Shown here in pieces: positions 27,605 to 39,445 of a DNA stretch of 64,000 nucleotides (position 1 is its first letter; each line of letters begins with the position of its first letter). This DNA comes from Oceanobacillus bengalensis. GTDB taxonomy: Bacteria > Bacillota > Bacilli > Bacillales > Amphibacillaceae. The notes below the pieces were generated by a model. That model was not told the DNA's origin, searched no databases, and saw only the letters and a list, made by a program, of their open reading frames with translations. Location: contig NZ_RBZO01000012.1 in the NCBI RefSeq assembly GCF_003628445.1, positions 1 to 64,000 on the forward strand, written 5' to 3'. The position numbers and the translations under genes are program-made.

Positions 27605-28924
27605 TTATAAGTTTATTTTAGGAGTGTAAACCTGTATTGGTGATAGTTTTAATAAAACTGAAGCATGTGGATCCAGTTTAAAACTTAGCATGTCCTGAAC
27701 AGGTTCTAACTGTTTTTCTCGCCATATATCCCTTACTTGAACTTTCCCAGTTAAGTTCCCATCTATTTCATTCAAAGCTATATTTATATTTTCTCTAGAT
27801 TCTCCGATGTTAAATAATGCTACATACATATTTCCGTTATTGTCATCTGCTGCCCACACTACTTTATCTTCATTTCTACACACTTGTCTCGAACAGCTGG
27901 AATTACGATGAACCTCCAAAACCTCCTCATTGGTCAACAAGGATAATGTCCACTCATCATTATCTCTTAATTCTCCACCAAACATTAGTGGCGACTGGAA
28001 AATACTCCATAGTGTCATCATGGTGATCTGTTCATCTTTGGTAAAACGGGTCCATCTATCACTAGCTCCACCATCCACAGAGCGAATACCGATATGCCCG
28101 AGCGGGAGCATATCTGCATCTGGCCAGTGTCCTAGACCAACATGTTTACTCCATTTATTGCAGCGATCAAACATGTCATAAAGTAATGGCCAAAGGTCCC
28201 AGTAATCATCCGTCATCCGCCACATATTGGCATTTTCTTCTAGTAAACTAGCATGTTCCAGTGGAGCTGGCCCTGGTGAAAGACTTAATACCATATCCCG
28301 TTCACAATGATCCATTGCTTTTCGAATCAATTTGATTTCTTCGGTATGGATTCCATATAACTTGGAATCAGAAATATCATCTACCTTTACAAAGTCCACT
28401 CCCCACTCTGCATAAAGTTGAAACAGGGAGTTATAATAATCCTGCGCTCCTTCTTTTGTCGCATCAATACCATACATATCTGTATTCCACGGACAAATTG
28501 AGTTAGGCTTAGCAATCTCTCGTGCTCGAATACTTGTCCCTAAAATAGCTGTGTTTTGATGTACTGCTTGACGAGGTATTCCACGCATGATGTGAATGCC
28601 AAATTTCAGACCTAGATTATGAACATATTCTGCCAGCGGTTTAAAACCTTTTCCTTCCTTTGCTGACGGAAAACGATTTACTGCTGGAACCAACCGGGAA
28701 TATTCATCCATTTCTATTGGCACAAACGGACGATAGGTCGATGATTTAGCACCGGCTTCATACCATTGGATATCTACAACCACATATTCCCATCCATATT
28801 CCTTCAAAAATTCAGCCATATATTTTGCATTGCCTTTTACTTCTTCTTCGGTAACGGTTGCACCATAGCAATCCCAACTATTCCAGCCCATTGGTGGTGT
28901 TGGTGCTAATAAGTGATGTTTCAA
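27605..28924 (-). CDS. GH27 enzyme, probable beta-L-arabinopyranosidase
   Basis: A 439-residue GH27 (beta/alpha)8 barrel with C-terminal beta domain. The nucleophile Asp is in [10 protein letters not shown] and the acid/base Asp in WRMTDDYWD. Alpha-galactosidases of this family normally read DDGW at the start of the substrate pocket. Here the matching stretch is VVVDIQWYE, with Ile at residue 52. An Ile at this place is what makes Geobacillus Abp a beta-L-arabinopyranosidase rather than an alpha-galactosidase. Position between two GH51 genes under an AraR promoter supports that reading. It has no signal peptide. Confidence 0.88.
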   Translation of the reverse strand: MKHHLLAPTPPMGWNSWDCYGATVTEEEVKGNAKYMAEFLKEYGWEYVVVDIQWYEAGAKSSTYRPFVPIEMDEYSRLVPAVNRFPSAKEGKGFKPLAEYVHNLGLKFGIHIMRGIPRQAVHQNTAILGTSIRAREIAKPNSICPWNTDMYGIDATKEGAQDYYNSLFQLYAEWGVDFVKVDDISDSKLYGIHTEEIKLIRKAMDHCERDMVLSLSPGPAPLEHASLLEENANMWRMTDDYWDLWPLLYDMFDRCNKWSKHVGLGHWPDADMLPLGHIGIRSVDGGASDRWTRFTKDEQITMMTLWSIFQSPLMFGGELRDNDEWTLSLLTNEEVLEVHRNSSCSRQVCRNEDKVVWAADDNNGNMYVALFNIGESRENINIALNEIDGNLTGKVQVRDIWREKQLEPVQDMLSFKLDPHASVLLKLSPIQVYTPKINL

Positions 28925-28953
28925 TTGATTTACATCCCTTCAATCCGTAAACT

Positions 28954-30483
<1,530 letters not shown>

Positions 30484-30540
30484 CTATCATCCTTTCTATT
30501 GAATGAAATCTAGTTAATAACAAGAATCGCTCTTCCATCA

Positions 30541-30555
30541 TATAAAACGTTTACA
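30541..30555. promoter_or_regulatory. cre-like site in the abfA leader
   Basis: TATAAAACGTTTACA fits the right half and centre of the cre consensus but misses the T and G of the left half. Confidence 0.35.
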
Positions 30556-30598
30556 ATAATGAGGTAAGCAGTAAATCTTCAAAACTATGCTTTCTAAT

Positions 30599-30656
30599 AT
30601 TCAAACGTACATATTGTCTAAAATAAATACATTTAGAACATCTTGTACGTACATAT
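30599..30656. promoter_or_regulatory. Paired AraR-like operators upstream of abfA
   Basis: Box 1 CAAACGTACATA is centred at 30606/30607, and box 2 CTTGTACGTACAT at 30648/30649. The centres are exactly 42 bp apart, the distance used by Bacillus AraR for cooperative binding across about four helical turns. Confidence 0.72.
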
Positions 30657-30801
30657 ATTATGTATTTAGATTAAGAAAAATCCTGCCATTTGTCAAGTGG
30701 ATAGCAATCAAAAATAATAGGCATCCTTATTATCCTTAATGTGTGGATCTGTCTTCCTTTATATTTTATTCCACATATAAAGTTTGAATTATATTTATAA
30801 G

Positions 30802-32109
30802 TTATTCGTACATCTTCTTTTTTGCAAGTATAACATCGCCATGTTTGTCTTTTCCCATGAATACCAATGTTTGATGCCATTCTTCCCAATCCCAACCCGG
30901 CATTACTATTCCTTCTATCTCTTTATCCTTTAGGGATAAAATAAAACGATTATTAGATAATTGCTTCCACGCTTCTAACTGATTGTTTTTACCATCAGAA
31001 ACCTGTATTAATTGCGATTCAATTTGGTCATTGTTATCTTTATCCATACAGATGTACTCCCAATAACCTGAAATCTCATTCCTTTGAATAGGAACCTCTT
31101 CTTCCCCAGCATATCTTTCTGGAGATACAAGTGGCCAACCGTCATTTGTCCAGACAACTTTGCGAATATGTAAATAATGCCACCTTTTATCTTTCTTAGT
31201 CCGAATATGGTGGCATACATAATAGTTATCTCCATCTTTTAAAACCGAATTATGGCCTGGAGCCACCCATCCTTCTGTATGTTGAAATTTATATCCACCA
31301 AGGATTTTTAAACCAACATCATTCGGAGATATCATTGTATTCGTCATTTCATTTCCATTCAAATCGACATACGGACCAGATATTGATTTGGAACGTGCAA
31401 CGCGTATATTATAATTAGACGCAAGCGAATCATAGGATACGAATAAATAATAGTATTTTAACTTAGGATGGTAGACAATATAGGGCCCTTCGATAGCACC
31501 TTCCACACTGATTTGCCGTTTAGCAATTAGATTCCCTCTGCCATATTCCCTTAACTTACCAGTAGTTGGGTTAATCTCCGCGACAAAAATTCCACCAAAA
31601 AAGGAGCCATAAACCATCCACGGTTTACCATTTTCATCAAAGGTTATATTTGGATCAATGGCATTAGGACCTTCTTCACCATGTTTGGTTTTAAAAACCT
31701 CTCCTTGATCTTCCCATGGACCTTCAATATTTTTACTTGTGGCAACACCAATAAAGGATTGACTTTTCCCAAATTGGGACGCAGCATAATATAAATAATA
31801 CGTTTCTCCAAATTTTGTTACATCTGGTGCCCAAAGTCCTTTTGCACCTGTCCATTCTTTCGCAGGGGGCGGAACTTCATTAAATGCTCGGCCAACCCAT
31901 TGCCAGTTAATTAAATCCCTCGATTTCCTTATTTGTATTCCTGGTTTAGCTTCACCTTCTATTTGTGCATCCGTAGAGAAAACATAATACCAGCCCCCAT
32001 CCTTATAAATGGCGGGATCATGCGCATTCACCGTGGTCCATTTTGTCTCGTCATATAAGTTAGCGCGGTCACATATCGTCTCATTTGGTATATTATTTGA
32101 ATCAATCAA
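30802..32109 (-). CDS. GH43 endo-1,5-alpha-L-arabinanase, intracellular, with lipocalin-like C-terminus
   Basis: A 435-residue arabinanase. The GH43 propeller has its base Asp in VNAHDPAIYKDGGWYYVFST (about residues 27-46), the modulating Asp in PNAIDPNITF and the acid Glu in GAIEGPYIVYH. A small beta-barrel domain with the GYWEY...GYEL-like lipocalin_5 pattern follows from about residue 335. No signal peptide, so it trims imported arabino-oligosaccharides. It starts at TTG with AGGAGG 11 bases before it. Two out-of-frame ATG mini-frames of 4 codons start between them. It is the last gene of the araNPQ operon. Confidence 0.9.
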   Translation of the reverse strand: MIDSNNIPNETICDRANLYDETKWTTVNAHDPAIYKDGGWYYVFSTDAQIEGEAKPGIQIRKSRDLINWQWVGRAFNEVPPPAKEWTGAKGLWAPDVTKFGETYYLYYAASQFGKSQSFIGVATSKNIEGPWEDQGEVFKTKHGEEGPNAIDPNITFDENGKPWMVYGSFFGGIFVAEINPTTGKLREYGRGNLIAKRQISVEGAIEGPYIVYHPKLKYYYLFVSYDSLASNYNIRVARSKSISGPYVDLNGNEMTNTMISPNDVGLKILGGYKFQHTEGWVAPGHNSVLKDGDNYYVCHHIRTKKDKRWHYLHIRKVVWTNDGWPLVSPERYAGEEEVPIQRNEISGYWEYICMDKDNNDQIESQLIQVSDGKNNQLEAWKQLSNNRFILSLKDKEIEGIVMPGWDWEEWHQTLVFMGKDKHGDVILAKKKMYE

Positions 32110-32144
32110 AGGTCATTCATCCTCCTAACCAAGACATCACAATA

Positions 32145-32198
32145 TACTTCATCACTGTGGTAATATGAAGAAGCTGATATTATCACAGTAATGAAGTA
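32145..32198 (-). other. Long stem-loop between a membrane protein gene and the arabinanase gene
   Basis: TACTTCATCACTGTGGTAAT and its downstream counterpart form a 22-bp stem with two imperfections and a 10-base loop. There is no U-tail, so it looks like an mRNA-processing or stability element rather than a terminator. Confidence 0.6.
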
Positions 32199-32221
32199 GT
32201 GACTTATTTCCCTTTTTGGAA

Positions 32222-32635
32222 TCATTCTAATACTCCATTTGATAGTTTAATTGCTTTATTCTTTGCAAAGTAAATGACAAACGCAAGTAAGTAAATAACA
32301 AAGCCAATAACGTCCATCGTTGCCAATTGAACAGCAGCCCAAATACCAATCCAAATTAGTACTTTCTTTTGGATCATATTATCCTTTAGTTTTACCGCAA
32401 TGAGAAAGTTTAAAATAGAGGCAACAAACATGAACAACCCGAATGTCAAGATTACTTTTGATACATTATCTAACAGATGTGTTCCCACTAATAGTGTACT
32501 ACCATCTGCATTCCCCAGCTGCTTTGCACCCTGGTTATTAAACCAAGTATGATAACTAAAGATTGTTAATAACGCGGTGAATAAATTCCAACCCGCTCCT
32601 GTAAACAATAATTTTCTTTCCAATCCTCTGTTCAT
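32222..32635 (-). CDS. Small membrane protein of the arabinan operon, unknown function
   Basis: A 137-residue protein with four predicted membrane helices (about residues 12-30, 58-82, 92-108 and 112-128). I do not recognise a named family with certainty; size and context recall the YteU-like proteins found with oligosaccharide importers in Bacillus. It lies between the AraQ-type permease and the arabinanase, in the same direction. An accessory role in transport is possible, but nothing in the sequence shows it. Confidence 0.7.
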   Translation of the reverse strand: MNRGLERKLLFTGAGWNLFTALLTIFSYHTWFNNQGAKQLGNADGSTLLVGTHLLDNVSKVILTFGLFMFVASILNFLIAVKLKDNMIQKKVLIWIGIWAAVQLATMDVIGFVIYLLAFVIYFAKNKAIKLSNGVLE

Positions 32636-32686
32636 ATTTATTCCTCACCTTTTCATACATTTTTAATTCCTAATTTCCTTAGCCGC

Positions 32687-33538
32687 TTAACCTTTAATAC
32701 CTGAATTTAAATCCAGTGACTGTACAAAATACTTTTGTGCAAAAACAAATAGCAACATGGTTGGGATAATCGCTAAGATGGCTGATCCCATTAACTGACC
32801 AATCATACGATAGTTTCCGTAAATATCTTGTAATAGAAGCAAACCAGCTGTTACAGGCATTTTCTCAACGTCCGTATAAACAATTACTGGCCATAGGAAG
32901 TCATTCCATGATCCAACAAAGGAGAAAAGTCCGCAAACAATTAAAATCGGTTTAATCGCTGGCAAAATAATCCTGGAATAAATTTGAAAATCACTCGCTC
33001 CGTCGACACGAGCTGATTCATCCAATTCCCTCGGTATATTTTTCATAAACTGTCTAACTAGGAATATATTCCCCATACCTGCTAGTCCAGGTACAATCAT
33101 TGCCCAAGGTGTATTTACCCAACCTAACATATCAATAATCTTGTAGGAAGGAATCAAGTTTACAACACTCGGAAAGAAAGATATCGCAAGTAATGTAAAG
33201 AACATTACATCTCTACCTTTGAATTTCATACGTGAATATCCGTAGGCAGTAATTGAGATGACAATAACAACTAAGATGGTATGTGATATTGCAATAAATA
33301 AGGAATTCCCTATCCAACGTAAAATCGGTGCCGACGATGTATCAGAGAATATCGTTACATAGTTTTCAACAACCCAATTGATAGGTAGTAATCTAAACCC
33401 AGCTGTAACTACCTCCGTTTGAGACCTGAAAGATGTGGCTAAACCAAATATTAAAGGAATAACCCAAATGGCACTAACAACTATTAAAAATAGATAAGAT
33501 AAATACTTTGATATACTAATTTTTTTTGTCATTTTCAT
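32687..33538 (-). CDS. araQ: Arabino-oligosaccharide ABC permease (AraQ-like)
   Basis: A 283-residue MalG-type permease with six predicted helices and the EAA loop ELDESARVDGASDFQIYSRI (about residues 169-188) followed by ILPAIKP. It forms the channel with the AraP-like protein 24 bases upstream. Symbol is by operon position and family. Two in-frame ATG codons lie close together at 33538 and 33532; AGGGGT lies three or nine bases before them. Control is through the AraR pair upstream of araN. Confidence 0.9.
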   Translation of the reverse strand: MKMTKKISISKYLSYLFLIVVSAIWVIPLIFGLATSFRSQTEVVTAGFRLLPINWVVENYVTIFSDTSSAPILRWIGNSLFIAISHTILVVIVISITAYGYSRMKFKGRDVMFFTLLAISFFPSVVNLIPSYKIIDMLGWVNTPWAMIVPGLAGMGNIFLVRQFMKNIPRELDESARVDGASDFQIYSRIILPAIKPILIVCGLFSFVGSWNDFLWPVIVYTDVEKMPVTAGLLLLQDIYGNYRMIGQLMGSAILAIIPTMLLFVFAQKYFVQSLDLNSGIKG

Positions 33539-33561
33539 CCTACCCCTCTCGTTTCCAGTTT

Positions 33562-34440
33562 TTAACTAGCATTTCGATTCATCAAGTAATACTGTAAAGC
33601 TGATATAATCAAAATAACAACCCCTAGTAATACCGCCATAGCAGAAGCTATACCTGCAATGGATTCACCGCTACTAAATGCTAAATCACGAATATACATC
33701 ATTAGCACCGTTGTCCCTTGTCTTGGACCACCAGCCGTCATCATTAGTGGCTGTGCAAAGACATTAAAGGCACCAGCAGTGGTCATAACTAGTGTATAAA
33801 TTAACGGAAAACGAATAGATGGTAATGTAATACTAAAAAACTGTCGAATTGGTCCAGCACCATCTATTTGAGCGGATTCATATAAGTCTTTTGGAACCCC
33901 ATTAATGGAAGCGCGGTAAATTATCATATTACCACCAACACCAGCCCAAATTGTAATGACAAATATAACAATCCAAGCAAATGGTTGAGTCGCGGACCAA
34001 ACCGTATCTGAACCAAATAGGTTATTAACAACCCCTAATTGTTTGTTAAAAATTAGTGACCAGATTAGTGCCGCGGCTGAAATAGATATTAGCCCTGGAA
34101 CATAGATAATAGATTGAAAGAAACTCTTCATCTTTACACCTTTATGTTCGAGCGCTACTGCAATTAGTAATGGAATGATAATCATTAAAGGAACACTAAT
34201 ACCGACAAATATGAAGGTATTTTTCATACCATTTATGAATTGATAATGGAATGTTGAATCTTGGTCAAATAAAATAGTTTTATAGTTATCTAATCCAACC
34301 CACACAGGGTCACCAACTAGATTCCATTGTGTAAATGAAGCATATATCCCGTATAACGATGGTAATAAAATAAAAACGATAAATAGTATAATGTGGGGAC
34401 CGACAAAGAAAATAGGTGATAAATTCATTTTCTTTTTCAT
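33562..34440 (-). CDS. araP: Arabino-oligosaccharide ABC permease (AraP-like)
   Basis: A 292-residue MalF-type permease with six predicted helices and the EAA loop DLYESAQIDGAGPIRQFFSI (about residues 181-200) followed by TLPSIR. GGAGG lies ten bases before the ATG. A complex hairpin separates it from the binding-protein gene, so permeases are probably made in smaller amounts. No ATPase gene is in the operon; the Bacillus orthologue uses the shared ATPase MsmX. Confidence 0.9.
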   Translation of the reverse strand: MKKKMNLSPIFFVGPHIILFIVFILLPSLYGIYASFTQWNLVGDPVWVGLDNYKTILFDQDSTFHYQFINGMKNTFIFVGISVPLMIIIPLLIAVALEHKGVKMKSFFQSIIYVPGLISISAAALIWSLIFNKQLGVVNNLFGSDTVWSATQPFAWIVIFVITIWAGVGGNMIIYRASINGVPKDLYESAQIDGAGPIRQFFSITLPSIRFPLIYTLVMTTAGAFNVFAQPLMMTAGGPRQGTTVLMMYIRDLAFSSGESIAGIASAMAVLLGVVILIISALQYYLMNRNAS

Positions 34441-34462
34441 CGTTCCATTGCCTCCTTATTTT

Positions 34463-34537
34463 AAAAAAAGACTGCCCTTAAAGGATTTGACCTTAAAAAA
34501 GGTCCAACACTATCCTATTGGGACAGCCTCTTTCATC
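34463..34537 (-). terminator. Attenuating hairpin between araN and araP
   Basis: On the minus strand GGCTGTCCC pairs with GGGCAGTC (one bulge), an inner GGACC/GGTC stem lies in the loop, and CTTTTTTT follows. It fits a partial terminator that favours binding-protein expression. Confidence 0.6.
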
Positions 34538-35793
34538 TATTCTTCCGCGTCAGTTTCAGCGTTCTCTATATCTAGTGATCCTTCAGCTACTTTGTCGTCA
34601 ACAACCTTCTGCATTTCCTTTAATCCCTCATCAATATCCATTTCGCCATGTACTAAATCTGCAATATAGGTGTCAATAGCTTCTGCTACGTATGGATAAT
34701 GTTCATAAGTGTATATGTGTAATGAATCTTCCTCGGCTTCATTTTTAGTGAAGAAAGATTGCATATATTTTTCATACTCAGGACTTTCGTTTACTTCTTT
34801 ACTTGCAACGATTTGGCCTGCTTCAGCCCATTTAATAGAATTTTCACGAATGTATTCTAGAAAATCACCAATGACAGCTTCTTTTTCATCTGTCCTTTCT
34901 TCATTATTCATCATAGAGAATAAGTGAGAAGATGCACGGTTATGGAATGTATCTGGTTCAAATGAGTAGATATTGGTCACCCCGAAATTCAGACTTTCTA
35001 CTTGAGCATGTCCAGTAGAGCTCCAAGTTCCGTCAGTGGAGAATAAAACATTACCAGATTGGAACATTAAGTAACCATCTTCACCATATGGCGTCATTAA
35101 ACCAGCATCAGCTATTGCTTTGGTTTGTTCAATTGCTTGTTTCATTTCAGGAGTATTTACTGCTGGTTCTCCGTCAATCTGGATATCTCCACCTAGGTTT
35201 TGAATTTGCGCTAAGATCACCCACCCCATTAATGCATCGTTAACAACGTAATCACCTTCATCTAATTTACCTTCAAGAGATAGCATTTCGTCGTATGTAA
35301 CTATATCGTCATCTAAAAAGTGCTCAACGCCATATTTTGCTAGCAAATCTTTGTTATAGTACATCGCACTACCATGGATATCTAGCGGAATTGTGTATTG
35401 CGTTCCATCAACAATCCCCGCCGTCCATGCTTCAGATAAATAATTATCCTCATTCAACTCTGATTGCGCTTCCATAATTGAAGTCATCGGCTCTAATAAA
35501 TCTTGTTTAGCAAAACTAGGGACACGGTCAGCATGAATTAACGTAAGATCTGGTATACCACTTCCAGAGTTCATTACCGTATAAAGCTTCGTGTACATAT
35601 CAGATGTAATAACATGCTTAATTTCAAGTTCTTGCTCAGACTGTTCATTATATTCATCAACAAGCTCATTCATATATGCACCATCATCACCAGTAAGTGG
35701 TGTCCAAAATTCAATTACATTTTCATCGGAACTACAGCCCGCTAAACCAATTGCTATTAAAGAAACAAATAAGATCATCATTATTTTCTTCAT
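34537..35793 (-). CDS. araN: Arabino-oligosaccharide-binding lipoprotein (AraN-like)
   Basis: A 418-residue solute-binding lipoprotein of the importer. The signal peptide ends in IGLAGC, so Cys at about residue 20 is lipid-anchored outside the cell. The mature protein has family 1 binding features such as FWTPLTGDDGAYM and HGSAMYYNKDLLAKYG. First gene of the operon araN-araP-araQ-membrane protein-arabinanase. Upstream lie the AraR pair at 35993-36050 and a perfect cre box at 35897-35911. Start ATG follows AGGGGG. The symbol is by position and context. Confidence 0.9.
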   Translation of the reverse strand: MKKIMMILFVSLIAIGLAGCSSDENVIEFWTPLTGDDGAYMNELVDEYNEQSEQELEIKHVITSDMYTKLYTVMNSGSGIPDLTLIHADRVPSFAKQDLLEPMTSIMEAQSELNEDNYLSEAWTAGIVDGTQYTIPLDIHGSAMYYNKDLLAKYGVEHFLDDDIVTYDEMLSLEGKLDEGDYVVNDALMGWVILAQIQNLGGDIQIDGEPAVNTPEMKQAIEQTKAIADAGLMTPYGEDGYLMFQSGNVLFSTDGTWSSTGHAQVESLNFGVTNIYSFEPDTFHNRASSHLFSMMNNEERTDEKEAVIGDFLEYIRENSIKWAEAGQIVASKEVNESPEYEKYMQSFFTKNEAEEDSLHIYTYEHYPYVAEAIDTYIADLVHGEMDIDEGLKEMQKVVDDKVAEGSLDIENAETDAEE

Positions 35794-35896
35794 TGCGCTT
35801 AACCCCCTGGATTATTTTTATACTGTAAACTATAATCAGTATTTCATCGCAAATCCCAACTTCTTAAAACTTTTATTAAGGAAAGACCAGCCTAAC

Positions 35897-35911
35897 TTGA
35901 CAGCGTTTACA
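35897..35911. promoter_or_regulatory. cre box in the araN leader
   Basis: TTGACAGCGTTTACA matches every position of WTGNNARCGNWWWCA. It lies between the AraR pair and the araN start, where bound CcpA would block transcription. Confidence 0.8.
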
Positions 35912-35992
35912 AACAAGGTTTAAATTAATTACTCTATTATTCTATCACCTCCCAGAATCATAACATGATAACTATTGGTTCCTTTTTGGTTA

Positions 35993-36050
35993 TCCTATAC
36001 GAATATGTTCGGCGACTAAAGTCAATTACCTATAATTTGTACGTATAAGA
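35993..36050. promoter_or_regulatory. Paired AraR-like operators upstream of araN
   Basis: Box 1 TATACGAATATG is centred at 36000/36001 and box 2 ATTTGTACGTATAAG at 36042/36043, again exactly 42 bp apart. The rest of the gap 35794-36234 holds the cre box and no gene. Confidence 0.72.
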
Positions 36051-36234
36051 TGTTATGTTTAGATTATAATCTACTATATTACATTTTGCAACAATTTTCT
36101 AAATAGCATTTTTTATGAATAAAGTACCATATAAGGGGTCAACCACACAGATTGAATACCACCCGTATTTACATAGTATCCAATTTAAGTAAACCCCTGA
36201 TATGATTTCATAATTTCTATGCTAAGAAAAGACT

Positions 36235-37722
36235 TTACCTCCGCCAAACTACCTCATTCCAATTTAATTCGTTTCTAAACTGTCTCAAGTTCGTATCTTT
36301 ATCAATTACAACACATTCAATCTTCGCCATATCTGCAAAGTCATATAGTTGTTCCGTTGTAACTTCAAATGAAAATACAGTATGATGTGCACCACCAGCA
36401 TAAATCCATGCTTCTGCTGATTCTGCCAGGGATGGTTCCGGCTTCCATAATACTTTCGCAACAGGTAGATTAGGTGTATCAATTTCTGGTTGTTCTGCTT
36501 TTACCTCATTAATAACTAGACGATAGCGGCCTCCCATTTCAACAAGTGAAGCAGCTATTGCATCTCCTCCACGACCATCAAATACGAGACGTGCTGGATC
36601 CTTACGATCACCCATCGAAAGAGGATTTACAACGATTCTAGGCTTCGTTGCCGAAATCGTAGGACATACTTCAAGCATATGTGAACCTAGAATCATTTCG
36701 TTACCTTGTTCAAAGTGGTACGTATAATCTTCCATAAATGAGGTACCTTTATTATCCGAAATCACTTTCATCACTCGAAGCAATGCTGCCGTTCTCCAAT
36801 CTCCTTCTCCGGCAAATCCATAACCTTCAGCCATTAACCGTTGAACAGCTAAGCCTGGCAATTGCTCTATACCATATAAATCTTCAAAGTTAGTAGTAAA
36901 TGCATTATAGTTTCCCTTTGATAGGAACGATTTTAGTCCTAATTCGATTCGCGCTTGTCCTCTAATAGAGTTGCGAACGTTTCCTGGCTCATTCGCTTCA
37001 ATAGGAAGTTCATACAACTCGTTATACGTATCATACAATTTGTCTACTTCTTCTTCAGAAATTAAAGCAATCTCAGAGGCGAGATCACCGATTCCGTAAT
37101 AATCAACAGTCCAACCAAATTTAATTTGCGCCTCTACTTTGTCACCATCTGTTACCGCAACATTTCGCATATTATCTCCAAAACGAGCTACACGAACGTT
37201 CGTACCTTCTGTAAATGCAACTGCTGTTTGCATCCATCCTGAAATTTTGCTATTCGTTTCCGTATCCTGCCAATAACCTACAACAACTTTTCTTGGTACT
37301 TTAAGACGTGTCACCATAAACCCAAATTCACGATCACCATGTGCCGACTGATTCAGGTTCATAAAATCCATGTCGATTGACTCCCATGGAATGTCACGGT
37401 TGTATTGTGTATGCAAGTGTAATAGTGGCTTTTTCAATGCATCTAAACCCGCTATCCACATTTTTGCAGGTGAAAATGTGTGCATCCACGTAATTAACCC
37501 TGCACAATTTTCATCAGCATTCGCTTCTAGCATTAATTTGTGGATGTCAGAGGCATTAGTTAATACCGATTTGAATATAATCTTAGATGGAAAATTTCCT
37601 TTTTCATTTAATCCCGTTACCATTTCTACTGAATGCCTTTCTACTTCTTGTATTGCTTCTTCGCCGTATAGATGTTGACTACCTGTAACAAACCAGAATT
37701 CGTATGGTCTAAGTTTTAACAT
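36235..37722 (-). CDS. araA: L-arabinose isomerase
   Basis: A 495-residue isomerase converting L-arabinose to L-ribulose in the cytoplasm with manganese. It begins with the typical EFWFVTGSQHLYGEEA (about residues 8-23), has the substrate segment WMHTFSPAKMWI (about 79-90), and metal ligands in EGDWRTAALLR and the histidines of TYHFEQGNEMILGSHMLEV. Length is standard. Third gene of araD-araB-araA, 14 bases after araB. Ribosome site GGGGGAAG. Confidence 0.98.
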   Translation of the reverse strand: MLKLRPYEFWFVTGSQHLYGEEAIQEVERHSVEMVTGLNEKGNFPSKIIFKSVLTNASDIHKLMLEANADENCAGLITWMHTFSPAKMWIAGLDALKKPLLHLHTQYNRDIPWESIDMDFMNLNQSAHGDREFGFMVTRLKVPRKVVVGYWQDTETNSKISGWMQTAVAFTEGTNVRVARFGDNMRNVAVTDGDKVEAQIKFGWTVDYYGIGDLASEIALISEEEVDKLYDTYNELYELPIEANEPGNVRNSIRGQARIELGLKSFLSKGNYNAFTTNFEDLYGIEQLPGLAVQRLMAEGYGFAGEGDWRTAALLRVMKVISDNKGTSFMEDYTYHFEQGNEMILGSHMLEVCPTISATKPRIVVNPLSMGDRKDPARLVFDGRGGDAIAASLVEMGGRYRLVINEVKAEQPEIDTPNLPVAKVLWKPEPSLAESAEAWIYAGGAHHTVFSFEVTTEQLYDFADMAKIECVVIDKDTNLRQFRNELNWNEVVWRR

Positions 37723-37736
37723 ATGATTCTTCCCCC

Positions 37737-39425
37737 TTAGTTAACTGTAATTGTTTCTTTTACATCTGGACGAATCGCCTTCAATCTTTTCATTACATCA
37801 TTTTCGCCTCGTCCAAAGTAATCATGAAGTTTAGTGTATTCTTGGTAAAGTTTTTCATAGATTTCTACATTCTCAGGTATTGGTACAATCGTTTCTTCTT
37901 TCACCCGTGCCATCTTTTCAGCAGCATTAACGATCGTGTCGTATCCGCCATTTTCAACTCCCGCTGCAACCGCCGCAAACATCGCTGCACCTAATGCTGG
38001 AGTTTGTTTGGAATCAGCCACGTTAATGGTACGGTTTGTAACATCTGCATAAATTTGTAGGAGCAATTGATTTTTTTGTGGTAATCCACCACATACGTAC
38101 AGTTCGTCCACCGCAACCCCATTTTGATGAAATGCATCAACAATTTTTCTGGTACCAAATGCTGTTGCTTCTAGTAATGAACGATAAATTTCGTCTGGTT
38201 TAGTTTGTAAAGTCATCCCCACTAATAGGCCACTTAGGTTCGTATCTACTAATGTAGAACGATTACCATTCCACCAATCCAATGCTAATAAACCAATTTC
38301 TCCAGGTTGATATTTAGTTGCTTCTTTCTCTAAATAGTGGTGAACATTTAATCCCTTTTTATCTGCCGCTTCTTTCACATCGCTTGGAACTGCTTGATCG
38401 ACATACCACCCAAAAATATCACCTACTGCTGACTGCCCTGCCTCATATCCGTAAAGGCCTGGAATAATTCCATCTTCAACAACTCCACACATACCTTCCA
38501 CTTGCTTTTCTTCTGTTCCAAGTACCATGTGACAAATAGATGTCCCCATTGCCATCACCATTTTTCCAGGGGTTACAACTCCCATTGCCGGAACAGCTGC
38601 ATGTGCATCTACGTTCCCGACAGCAACGGCAATTCCTGCATTTAGGCCAATTGCATTTGCCATCTCCTTCGTTAACTCTCCAGCTTTTGTTCCAAGTGGT
38701 AAAATATCGCCACGTAATTTCGTTTCCGCCAGATTTTCCAAACGTGGATCTAATGCTTTAAAGAAATCATTGCTAGGATAGCCATCACGTTTATGCCAAA
38801 TCGATTTATATCCAGCAGTACAACTATTACGTACAAGATTGTTCGTTAATTGTGAAATAACCCAATCTGTTGCTTCCACAAATTTATCTGTCTGATCAAA
38901 GATTTCAGGTGCCTCATTAAGGATTTGCCATACTTTTGCAATCATCCATTCTGATGAAATCTTCCCACCATAGCGTGGTAAGAACTTTTCACCTCGTTGC
39001 TCTGCAATTGCATTTAATTTATCCGCTTCTGGTTGAGCCGCATGATGCTTCCACAACTTCAGCCAGCTGTGTGGATTATCTTTTAACTTAGGATTGAAAC
39101 ATAATGGTGCTCCATTTTGATCAACAGGGAGCATCGTACATGCAGTAAAATCAATTCCTATTCCGATTACATCTACTGGATTAATACCTGTTTCTTTTAA
39201 AACAGCTGGAATAGAAGTTTTTAACACTTCAATATAATCTGCTGGATGTTGAAGCGCCCATTCATAACCTAATTTAATTTTTGATTCTGGTAATTCCTCG
39301 TCTATTACACCGTGTCGATATGGAGTAACATGATCAGCGATTTCTTTTCCATCAACTAAAGAAACGAGAACGGCACGACCTGATTCTGTTCCATAATCAA
39401 CACCGATTGTATATTTTGTTGTCAT
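37737..39425 (-). CDS. araB: Ribulokinase
   Basis: A 562-residue FGGY kinase phosphorylating L-ribulose at O5. The N-terminal phosphate loop is [14 protein letters not shown] (about residues 8-21), with the substrate region [15 protein letters not shown] (about 88-102) and the C-terminal ATP site [18 protein letters not shown] (about 458-475). These are AraB-type features and distinguish it from xylulokinases. It lies between araD and araA in one operon. TAAGGAGG precedes the ATG. Confidence 0.97.
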   Translation of the reverse strand: MTTKYTIGVDYGTESGRAVLVSLVDGKEIADHVTPYRHGVIDEELPESKIKLGYEWALQHPADYIEVLKTSIPAVLKETGINPVDVIGIGIDFTACTMLPVDQNGAPLCFNPKLKDNPHSWLKLWKHHAAQPEADKLNAIAEQRGEKFLPRYGGKISSEWMIAKVWQILNEAPEIFDQTDKFVEATDWVISQLTNNLVRNSCTAGYKSIWHKRDGYPSNDFFKALDPRLENLAETKLRGDILPLGTKAGELTKEMANAIGLNAGIAVAVGNVDAHAAVPAMGVVTPGKMVMAMGTSICHMVLGTEEKQVEGMCGVVEDGIIPGLYGYEAGQSAVGDIFGWYVDQAVPSDVKEAADKKGLNVHHYLEKEATKYQPGEIGLLALDWWNGNRSTLVDTNLSGLLVGMTLQTKPDEIYRSLLEATAFGTRKIVDAFHQNGVAVDELYVCGGLPQKNQLLLQIYADVTNRTINVADSKQTPALGAAMFAAVAAGVENGGYDTIVNAAEKMARVKEETIVPIPENVEIYEKLYQEYTKLHDYFGRGENDVMKRLKAIRPDVKETITVN

Positions 39426-39445
39426 AATAGGTGTCCTCCTTACTT

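Noticed and set aside
30671-30895. 74-codon minus-strand frame
   Set aside because: It is an alternative frame of the arabinanase 3' end.
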